From positions 25,201,090-25,265,089 of the forward strand of contig OZ023274.1 of NCBI GenBank assembly GCA_964007475.1: a DNA stretch of 64,000 nucleotides, written 5' to 3'. Both the position numbers and the translations under genes were made by a program. This DNA comes from Hybos culiciformis (Eukaryota > Arthropoda > Insecta > Diptera > Hybotidae). Positions 37,190 to 47,261 of this stretch are shown here, piece after piece. The notes under the pieces were generated by a model. That model saw only the letters and a program-made list of their open reading frames with translations. It was not told the DNA's origin and did not search any database. Each line of letters begins with the position of its first letter. Position 1 is the stretch's first letter.

Positions 37190-38345
37190 TACATTTTTTT
37201 CACTCTCAATCACAATGCCTCTAAAGAAGTTTCACTTCAAAAAAATTATAAAAGAAAAATAATTTCTAAAGGTAGCACCCCCCTTGAGGTTAAAAATTTC
37301 ACTTAAATAAATTTCTCTTTATCAAATGAAAATTTTATTCAACCCCTAATTTTTTCATATTCAGCACAATATTTTCTCCATTTACATTTTCCCTATAAAA
37401 AAAAAATCATAAAAATAACTCTTCGCCCAGCTGCTTTCGAAAATATTACACCTTCTTTATATACATAATTTTCATATAAATATAATAAATTCTTAAAATA
37501 TTTCATCAGTCTGGAACTGATATTAATTCAACCCTAAGACCTTTTTTAACAACATAAATTATTTATTTATTAAATTTTTATTATAGCCAGTTTTTATTAG
37601 GTTTTTTTTTTCGCATATGTAATATATGGGGTATAAATTTATGTATATACAACTGTTCAATGTTACTTGATGTAAACATAACTTATTTTTTTAGGTATAA
37701 AAATTAATGATAAATAAAAATATCCCACTAAATTTTTTCTTCATATTTATATATGTAAGTATATAAAAAAAAAATTATTTACATTATGTATCTGTACATA
37801 ATATATACAATTGAGTACACACATTATACATACTTCAAGTTTTTATTTTCTTTTTTATATATTGATTACCATAAATTATTCAAAAAGAGTTCTTTAAAGA
37901 AAATTATACGGAATTTTTCCGTCTTTCACAAAAAAAAAAAAGAAAAAGAAAAAAAAATGTCCTTGAGAATTTTTCTGCTTGTTGGGAAAATAGTTCAGAA
38001 AACATATAAATTTTCTTCTTATGCGATCAAAATTAGAGTATATACAATTTAAAAGACAAAAAACTTATACTTATGTATGCCTGATTTCAACATAAATTAA
38101 TCGGATAATGATAGAAAAATTTAAATAAAAATAAAAAAGACACAAAAGTAAATCAATCTTATAAAACTTTATAAATTAAATATTTGGGGCATTATTTAAT
38201 CAATTATAAGATCAGGATGCTATCATATATTTAATTCAGTGCGATCATCAAAATCTCCATTTATTAAAGTTTAAAAAAGACAACCCACTTTCAGTTTAGA
38301 ACTGTTTCTCAAAAGGTCTTTTAACAAATGTTTAAAAAGGGAGTG
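37190..38345. other. Gene-free AT-rich stretch
   Basis: Short T- and A-rich frames only. No repeats, RNA genes or motifs that I can support. Confidence 0.5.
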
Positions 38346-38354
38346 TATAAGAAT

Positions 38355-38530
38355 CTCGAAAAAACAAAATCTCGAAAAAATAAACTCGAAAAAAAAAAAT
38401 CTCGAAAAAATAAACTCGAAAAAAAAAAATCTCGAAAAAAAATATCTCGAAAAAAAAAATCTCGAAAAAAAAACACTTCGAAAAAATTAATCTCGAAAAA
38501 TATAAAAAAATCTCGAAAAATCTCGAAAAC
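38355..38530 (+). repeat. TCTCGAAAAAA array, left arm
   Basis: About twelve copies of CTCGAAAAAA, most preceded by AAAT, spaced 11 to 20 bases apart. The same motif in inverse forms the right arm at 39031-39210, so the two could fold together across about 500 bases. Confidence 0.8.
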
Positions 38531-38661
38531 AGAAATCAAGATTTCACCTTGGAATTTTGTTTTCTTTTACTTATTTGAAAATAAAGTAAAATATATTTTC
38601 ATTTTCAATCAAAATATATATAACAACATAGGTACGTACAACAAAAAATTATAAATTAATA

Positions 38662-38802
38662 TTATGCCTTTTCCAAATAATTTAAACCGGTGCGGAAAGG
38701 CTTTTTTTCGAATATTATAAGCAACCTGCGTTCTTTTTTTGGATATTTAGACCTTACAATACGATATTCGCCCGCATCCATTCTCAATAATTTACAGTTC
38801 AT
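38662..38802 (-). CDS. Unidentified 46-codon frame inside the CTCGAAAA inverted pair
   Basis: The minus-strand ATG frame ends with TAA at 38662-38664 and encodes 46 residues, starting MNCKLLRMDAGEYRIV and including KYPKKERRLL and KPFRTGLNYLEKA. Amino-acid composition is balanced and far less AT-driven than random frames here, suggesting real or recently lost coding sequence. I do not recognise it. Upstream on the same strand another short frame reads MAPMITGHSNKIAPWSLQF before a stop, so it may be a decayed longer gene or part of an element. Confidence 0.25.
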   Translation of the reverse strand: MNCKLLRMDAGEYRIVRSKYPKKERRLLIIFEKKPFRTGLNYLEKA

Positions 38803-39030
38803 TGTAATTTGCTCTTTTCAGAGCAAAGAAATTAAATTGTAGACTCCAAGGTGCGATTTTGTTGCTATGACCCGTAATCATCGGTGCCATACGCTATTTT
38901 GCGTTCTTGGCAAATTATACTGAAGCAATTCCGTTGCGGACCAAAAATGGGACGAATAAGCGGGATTAACTGTCTCTTGTTTACTTCAAAAAGAATTCCT
39001 AATATTTTTTTGTGTCAAAGCTAAAAGATA

Positions 39031-39210
39031 ATATCTCGAATTTTTTTTTTTTCATCGCGCGCGCGATACGGAAAAAAAAATTCGAGATATTTTTTTTCGA
39101 GATTTTTTTTTCGAGATTTTTTTTTTTCGAGTTTTTTTTTTTTCGAGTTTTTTTTTTCGAGATTTTTTTTTTTCGAGATTTTTTTAATTCAGGTTTTTTT
39201 TTTCGAGATG
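39031..39210 (-). repeat. TTTTTTCGAGA array, right arm with CG-centred palindrome
   Basis: About nine copies of TTTTTTCGAGA-type units, the inverse of the left arm. The first 60 bases (39031-39090) are a separate hairpin: ATATCTCGAATTTTTTTTTT pairs with its complement around the core TCGCGCGCGCGA. That core is a 12-base palindrome of pure CpG steps in an otherwise AT-rich context. Confidence 0.8.
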
Positions 39211-40870
39211 ACCCGTTTAAAAAATATTAATTTTATGAAATTACTTTCGATTGAATTGAATTTTAAACGCCTGAAGCGGTCAAGCTTTTGAAGTCTTGAT
39301 TTATGGGCAGTAGTTTTATCATAGGGCTAACCTCAAATGTTTCGGGCAATCTAAACCTATTAAGAACCTTTAGAAAAGTTGCGTACTACTAAAGATCAAT
39401 ATGAAATCAATATAATTTTTTTTCCCTTTATTAAAATTAACCAAATTAAGAACACAAACAATAACGATGACAATTATATTTTCTATATAATTGTTTGTCT
39501 CTATTGGATAATTCAATTTAATTTTTTTCTTATTATTATACTCATAAAGTGAGCAAATAAAAAATTAATTAAAGTGTCATTGCAGTTTTCATTCATTTTT
39601 TTTTTCTTTTATTTAGATTTTTTATTTTTTATATTAAAAATAATTCAATTTTTCTTGACCTACCTTACGTTATATATAGAAAATTGACTTTTTTTCTACC
39701 TTAATCAGGTCACTTGGACTCTTTGGTTTTTTTTTTCTCTGAATTTAATATTGTTGGTTTTTGTTTAGATAAACCTTATACCTAATGAAAAAATTTATTT
39801 CACAGGTGTACATGAAAACTTAAATCTGGAATTTTTCTATTTCTTTCGTTCATAAATTTTTAATTCTTTTTTTTTTTGAAAATGAATCCAACAGAAATGA
39901 AAAGAAACTTTTCATTATATTTAAAAAAAGAAAACAAAATTTCTTTTAATTTTAATGTTTTAAAAACAAAAAGATCTTGCAACTAACCTACACTGTCTAG
40001 TCAAAAGGTATTCAGATTTTTATATAGACTTTTCAGCAGGCCTTTGGAGCGACAATATTTGTTGGTTGCTATGCTCTAGCTCCGCTCCAGCTCCTAATAG
40101 TTGCTCACGCTCCGTTCTTGCCTCCGCTCCTAGCTCCACCACAAGTTTCACATTAAAATTTTTAATAGTTTTGTAACATAAATTTATTTACACTTTTTTA
40201 AATTATTAATTTAACATCAAAAATTATAAAATGAAAAATTTATATTATTTGGTGTTATCAAACAGTGTTTGAAGTTAAAATACGAGTTATCCAAAATCGA
40301 ATTTTTATGCGATGCTGTACACACAACTATAGTTGTGAAAATCAATCTAAGGATGTGTTCCAGGATAATGTCGTAAGTTATGAAAGTTTAGTTAAGAATA
40401 TATCCTAAACAAATTTAAAACTTTTATCAATAATCTTTAATTTTAATTAAATTAAATTTATTATAGAACATTATTATTACAAATCAAAATACTTTTATAT
40501 GCTTTCCAAACAAGGAATTTTATTCATAAATTAAATCAGGTTATCCCTCAATTGGAAATTGTTGTTCACACTATGATTAACCAGCGTTAATATTACGCGA
40601 TTTCAGAACATATTCATTGAATTTAAATAAACAATGCTGGTTTTATCAGGTGAATTTGATTTAACTCACATTTAACTCAACTTTAAAAAACCTAAATTTT
40701 TTGTATTTGATTAATCTCCTTTAACTCAACAATTATTTATAAATATTTGTGAAACCTTATTTAAACCCGAAGTTTGTGCATCTTATGATATTAAGAATGT
40801 GGGTTTAGATACTTTATACTACAACTACATTTTTTGCTCAATATTTTAGATAACAAATTACAACGGATGC
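39211..40870. other. AT-rich stretch with one GC-rich GCTCC patch
   Basis: At 40040-40135 there are eight or so GCTCC words (on the other strand GGAGC), a motif cluster often seen at the ends of hAT-like elements, preceded by CCTTTGGAGCGAC. No partner end was found. The rest shows nothing supportable. Confidence 0.4.
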
Positions 40871-40872
40871 AT

Positions 40873-41165
40873 GTCAGTTGTACAATTACCAGTTGTACAA
40901 TTTTTTTGTACCAGTTGTACAATCCAAAATACCACTTGTACAATTTAAAATTTAATTGTACATCTGGTTTTTTGGATTGTACAAGTGGTAAAAAGATTCC
41001 ACTTGTACAATTGACCACTTGTACAGACTAGTGCCAGTTGTACAATCCAGTTGTACATTTTAGACCAGTTGTACAATCTCGATTTTTTCGAATTAACCAC
41101 TTGTACAATTTTTGACAGTTGTAAAATCTTTTTTTTTTTTTGTAATTTACCACTTGTACAATTTT
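40873..41165 (-). repeat. CCA(G/C)TTGTACAAT box array, left arm
   Basis: Thirteen boxes with TGTACA starting at 40879, 40894, 40916, 40937, 40957, 40978, 41004, 41020, 41039, 41052, 41070, 41102 and 41155, plus a variant (TGTAAA) at 41120. Most are oriented as CCA(G/C)TTGTACAAT. Those at 40957 and 40978 are reversed. Each box has the 8-bp palindrome TTGTACAA or a one-base variant at its core. Spacing is irregular, 13 to 35 bases. Confidence 0.9.
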
Positions 41166-41179
41166 TGGAAAAGGCACTA

Positions 41180-41450
41180 GGGCGGCGCAGTGAAATAAGG
41201 CCGCGTGGAGGTATAATTTCATGTTTCAAAATGAAATAAGACCTCGATAAAAAATCTTGTGAGGTGTCGCGGTCTTATTTCATTTTTCAAAATGAAATAA
41301 GGCAGCGATGATTTTGGTCGCGGTCTTATTTCATTTATCAAAATGAAATAAGGCCGCGAGGACTTTTTTTGCGGTCTAATTTCATTTTTCAAAAAGAAAT
41401 AAGACCGCAACAAAAAATCCTAGCGGCCTTATTTCCATCCCCCGCTAGGG
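41180..41450. repeat. Central palindromic repeats (GCGGTCTTATTTCATTTTTCA)
   Basis: Four palindromes centred near 41227, 41288, 41346 and 41392, period about 60. Each reads roughly CGGTCTTATTTCATT, a short loop, then AATGAAATAAGGCCG. The stems are capped by CCGC/GCGG. Half-units lie at both edges (GTGAAATAAGGCCGCG at 41191 and GCGGCCTTATTTCC at about 41424). The spacers between palindromes are unrelated AT-rich words. Confidence 0.9.
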
Positions 41451-41526
41451 AACGGTCATCCATTATGCACAACAGCTTTTCCATACATTTTGCTTAGTTT
41501 TTCACGGTTATAACTTTACCATAGAG

Positions 41527-41886
41527 ATTGTACAACTGGTTAAAAATTGTACAAGTGGTTAATTTGATAAAAGATAAATTGTACAACTGGTCAAAAATTG
41601 TACAAGTGGTTAATTTTATAAAAATAAATATTGTACATCTGGTCAAACATTGTACAAGTGGTTAATTTGAGAAAAAAAGGATTGTACAACTGGTCTAAAA
41701 TGTACAAGTGGTGATAACTGAATTGTACAAATGGTAAATTTGTCTGTACAACTGGTAAATTGTACAACTGGTCAATTGTGCAACTGGATTATTTTTTACC
41801 AGTTGTACAGAGAAAAATACCAGTTGTACAATTTTTTTTCGCCATACAAATTGAAAAATTGTACAACTGGTAATTGTACAAGTGGC
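41527..41886 (+). repeat. ATTGTACAA(C/G)TGG box array, right arm
   Basis: Sixteen boxes. The first eight start (TGTACA) at 41529, 41548, 41580, 41599, 41632, 41651, 41683 and 41701, a regular dimer of 51-52 bp in which a C-type box (AACTGG) is followed 18-19 bases later by a G-type box (AAGTGG). One C-type box is degenerate (ATCTGG). Two later boxes near 41814 and 41826 are inverted. The array is the mirror of the left arm. Confidence 0.9.
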
Positions 41887-41889
41887 ACT

Positions 41890-44800
41890 CACCCATTACA
41901 ACATTATAATTTAATGAAAACACTTAAAAAAAAAACTAAGAAAAAGTAAGCGAATAAGTATCATGATTCATGATTATTGTAAAGCAGTGTGCATTTAACA
42001 TCAAATTCTATAATATGCACATGCGTTTTATAACTATACTATTCAAAAGATAAATAAATAATGAACACATTTTTATTAGCACTATAGTCATATTACTTGA
42101 AAAAATGTAATAATTTGTCTTTTTTAGGCTGTGCAAATCAAATGTATCTTTTATTCAAGCTTCCAGTAGTATTCGAATACCATTTTTGTAGAATATTTCA
42201 AAAAAAATAAATGATTATAGTACTGAAAAAATAAAGGATTTATAAATGAAAACTTTACTATGAGATCCTTATTGTTCAGGTTATTTTATTTTTTTGGTTT
42301 TTCATTCTATATTCTTTAACATTTTTAAGCCCCAATTATCCGTAGCTATAGACAATTAATAAATAATTATAAAATATTTCTTTATTCCTGCAAAAAAAAT
42401 TATAAAAATTTAAAATAAATTAAATATTTCTTTTTAATCGCGTAAGAGTTATTATTTTTATTATTTTTTTTTAAATACCTATAGATATAACTCTTATTAT
42501 TTTTATGTCATGAATATTTTATTTTATTTTTTTTTTGTCATCCTTGTCATGAATTTTTATTTTTTTGTTTTTTTAACATTATTACTCCTGATGAAATTGT
42601 TGAGATTTTATCTACATGTTTTTTTATGATAGTTTTTTTTTATTCTTTTTTCAGTCAAGTTTTTCATTAAAATATAAGTTTTTTTCCATATTTTTCTTTG
42701 CATCATTATATGATTTAAATTTGAATAAAACAGCTGTTGAAAAAAATATATACAATTTTTGTTTATATATAATTTTTATGAAATATTTTATTTTTATTGT
42801 GTTTTTTTTTTTTTAATATTTTTTCTAATGCCTTTGTGTTTTTTAGTTGAAAAAGGAAAATCAATGTGGTAATTTTTCTTTTCTATGCGCATAAAATATG
42901 ATTTAGACGGGTTGAAGGTATATTATTCAAGGTTTTCAAAGATGTTGAATCATGAATTTTGAAAACATCGCTATACAGATTGCCATTTAAAAGTGTTTCA
43001 ACTTGTAGCCACTTTCAAAAAAAATATCAGAATGATGATTTGATATGTTTGAACCAGACTGAAGGACTTATATTGAAAAACACTGCCACAATAAATGACA
43101 CACTCAATTGGGAACACAAATGATCCGTATACAGTTTGTGATGTCAAATAAAAATGGGTTCAAGCACTAATTTTTTTGCCTATATTATTATAGATAGTAC
43201 ATCTCTTTTAAAATTTATGGCTTATAAATTTAATGCGCCAATTTAATTGCAAGCCTTATTTAAACTAGAAATTTGATGTAAATTCTAGAATAAAAACACC
43301 AGGAATAAATTATTTGAATTATTTTCTTTGAATTTTATTCTCACCCAAACTCAAAATATAAAAATATTTTAAATTACCAATTTTATGCTTCTATATTTTC
43401 GCAACATTATTACATTATTCTTATTACTTTTTTTTTTTTTGCTCGTGAATTAGCAAAATATATAATGAGATTATTATGCTCTCTCTCTACCTTTTTGAAA
43501 TATTTTCCATAAAGGTTATCTTTTAAAATTGCTGGAAAAAAAAAAGCAATTAATTTTTATGTAATTTTTTTTTTGTCGGTGAAATTAATTTTGTTATTTT
43601 GTTTTTGCACGCTACTCTTCGAAATTACGTGTAAATCACATCTGATAAAAGATTAAAATAACTTTATTTAAAAACTTTAAAATGGTACAGAAAAAAAAAT
43701 AAAATCTCAGGAAAATCATTGCGTACCATGATGGTGGTATGGTAGAAAATAAAATTACCATAAACTTTATTTTAAGAGAATTTTTCTTATTTTGTTTTAT
43801 ACATGATGTTGTAAAATATTCTTTTTATAATAAAATTAAATAAAAAAGATATTATAACGTGCGTTATAAAAAAAAATCATTTTACCTGTTGCCAGAAAAT
43901 ATTGGAAATTAATTAAAAAAGATCACAGTTAAATGCACTATTATTATATGTATATCTGTATATTTTATTGTATATTTATTATTTAATATATATTATTTAT
44001 ATTTTATAAAAGATTAATTATGTACTTTATATTAAATATTATATATGTATATGTTAATAATTTTTACAATATTTAAATAAAAAATAATATTTAAGGAATA
44101 CATTCTTATTCATTAAATTAATAAAATTAAAGTTTGCTATTTAATATCCCATGTAACTATACTTTTAGTTTTATCTGGATACAATTTTTTCTTAAAATTT
44201 ACAATTAATAAAGTATCTATTTTCTTAAGCTTGATTTTTTATAGTTGCCGACAGCATTTTGTGTAATTTTATTATTTTTTGTACATATTTATTTAATTAA
44301 TAATAGATACAATGTCATTTTTATTTTCGCTAAGAATTTTGTCTTAAGTACTAAGTCTTATTAATAAATTTGTTAATATAATAAGAGTTTTGTGTGAAAA
44401 TTTTCTAACTTTGAAAGAAAAAGCTTAAGATTACTTTTATTTATTATATATAGTTATTCGCTTTTAGGAATAGGGATCACATATTTATACGTTAACAAAT
44501 TATTATCATTATAGATAGCTGTAAGTTTTTCGAGTACATATTTCTTATTAGGAGTTAATTAACTTCTTCTTCAATATACATTTATAATTTATTATGATTT
44601 GATGTATGTAGTATATTAATTGTAATAAAATTACTCAGTTCTATTCAATTAAATATTTGTCTGAAAAATTGGTCATTTTTATTTAAACCAATTCATGTAT
44701 AATGTTGCCGATTCTTAACCTGAACCATTAAAATTTTAAGTTCCAAGGAAATAAAGGCACAATTTTTACAGAGTCAAACATAATTGTGAATTATTAATTT

Positions 44801-47260
44801 TTTCTATCGTTTTTATTAAATTATTTTTTTTATTTTACCTTTTTTTTTATATTGAACTAAAATATTTTCCATTTTTTATTTTGTAAAAAAAAAAAAAGAA
44901 GAAAATATGGAAATACACGGCAGAAAAATATTTTATTTATTTTCTCTATTATTCTTCTTTCAATAAAACAATATTAGATAAATTTTAAAGGTGGATAAAT
45001 ATTTTATAAACATAAACTATGGGTGGTTAAATGATTGCACGGAAGGTTATTATTATACTCTATGTATATATTATCTATATTTATACATAAGTATATAAAT
45101 ATTTTTCATTAAATGCACGTAAACGTATACATATATATTGTATATATATACATAATTAAAATTCATATGTGACTTTGGGTAGAAAGTAAAATTCAATATT
45201 TTTCGGGGCAACAAACATTTGTTAAAATTTTATTTTATTTATTTTATGGTTATCTTGTTTTGCAATAACTAGGACATTTTTATATTTTTTTAAAAAGACA
45301 TTCATTATGATGTACTGTACATTATAATGTCCTTGTTCTTCTATACAACAGGATATATAATATTTATTTCAATTAGTATGAAAAAAAAAGAGTTTTTAAA
45401 TATATATAAGTATATTTAATGATAAATGAAAAACTTAAAGCACTGCATAATTGCATAACAAACATGGTATGTGCTTCCAAAAAATAAAAAATAAAAATTC
45501 TTATTTTAAAGTGAATAATTCATATACACAACGGCCAGTTGTTATGTTTAAAATGAAATTTATTATCATATCTTGGAATGGATAGAAAAGTAAATACATT
45601 TTAAATTCACTCGCGAAATCGTAATAAAGCTAAAGGATTTTCATCTAACTTTTTTTGAACAAATACGTTAGCTGGTTTTTTTCGATTTATCGACAGAGTG
45701 AGATTTAGGTTTTAGATTTAAAATAACGAAACTCATTTCAATTTAGAGATTTATTTTATTCAAAAAATAATTTAAAAGACATTTACGGTGAAATCTGTTG
45801 TCTTCTTTTGTAAGGAAAATATTATTTTAGGAATAATACTGAAAATTATTTAAACTTCGAATTGTGCTTGAGAATTTTTTATTGATTAAACACAAACATT
45901 TTTATTTAAATGTCTAAAATAGTGAATGCAAATGCATTTTGCAAATTATTTCCACCCTGTAAGAATTTCACTGCTGAAAAAGCTGTATTCCTTAGTTACC
46001 CAAATCAATAGAAGTTTTCCTCAAAATCTGAAAAAATTTATAGTAACCGTTTTCCGTAACCAGTTAATATTATGTTTAGAAGAATATAATGAGAAACATG
46101 AATTTTACACCTTTTCTTGGATTTCATAACAAGTGATGTCTATATTTTCCACAATACAATTATATTGCATCCCTGTGGTTAACTGTTCATTTTTTACACA
46201 ATTGTGCACAACATAAATGATGAATATTTATTTATTTCGCTTCCCTTATTAAGCAATATTTTATGGTTATTTTATTATTTAATGAGGCAACGTTGCGAAG
46301 ATATAATTAAAGAAAAGAAAAAGATTTTCCATGAAACAAATTTATGGTATAGGTATACATAATATAAAACTACGTAGTTATGCACACACGTAAAATTTCT
46401 ACAAGGTATACATGTCTAAATAACTAAAGTACAACTGAAGTTTTGAATTATTTTTTTAAAACATCTATATATATGTATTTACATGATTAACACAAATTGC
46501 TTAATGACACATTCCAGAAAAGCTAAAATCACTCTGTTGTAAAATGTAAGCAGAATGAGACGTCGTATTCCTAAAAAGCGAAAACAAAAAATTATTTAAA
46601 AATGTTTAAAATTTTTTTATTTGAAATTAAAATTATATTTTAACTTCTAAATAATGGCAAATAAAGTCCTTTGAATCTATAAGACTTGTGTATTAATATT
46701 TATATTTTCTGCATTTCTTATTTCTGATGTAATTTCATTCAGGCGGAAAACCAATTTATTAGCAATTTGTAGTTTATTTTGTGTAGAATAAACAATTTGA
46801 AATTGGTAAGTAGAATGAAACGCAAGAATTCAAAAGAACTATAATTTTCTAATATAGTCAGCCTTGTCGCGACTTTGGGAATTTTATACATTTTTCCATC
46901 GAATAAAACACAAAATTTTGAACTTATAAGAAGGTTCCATCTATATCTCGATATTTTTACAAAATTTCTTAACTAAATTTATCGAAATAATAAATTTTTT
47001 TTTCCAAGATATTCTATATTAAATATGTACTTACAAAAATAAAAAATGTGACCGATTAAAATATAAATATCCCTAAATATTGCTGATATAGTAATAGATG
47101 TAGTTTTAATTTTTAAATCCATTCAAAACAAAAGTTAAAATTATTCATAGTATAACCGGCATTGTCTGAACTAATGGACATAAATGAACACTTGGAAGTG
47201 TAAGGATAAAACTATTATAAATTTGTTCACAATATCATAAAGAAAAGTTCGAATTAGTTA
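41890..47260. other. Gene-free AT-rich stretch
   Basis: No frame above about 67 codons and none with recognisable motifs. Long T and A runs, small TATA-like microsatellites (for example 45130-45150) and no TSD-bounded element that I could find by eye. Confidence 0.5.
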
Positions 47261-47261
47261 A

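Noticed and set aside
37076..37306. Frame with NFVLFFDNNRL repeats
   Set aside because: Produced by a 33-bp tandem repeat whose length happens to be a multiple of three.
38328..38654. Lys/Ser/Arg-rich frame KSRKNKLEKKKSRK
   Set aside because: It is the CTCGAAAAAA array read in frame; no start context or non-repeat domain supports a protein.
40791..41239. Cys/Tyr/Thr/Trp-rich frames such as KWYFGLYNWYKK on both strands
   Set aside because: They are translations of the TTGTACAA box array; composition follows the repeat.
36980..41900. CRISPR array
   Set aside because: Repeats here are palindromic or contiguous, spacers are not unique and of fixed length, and the setting is eukaryotic.
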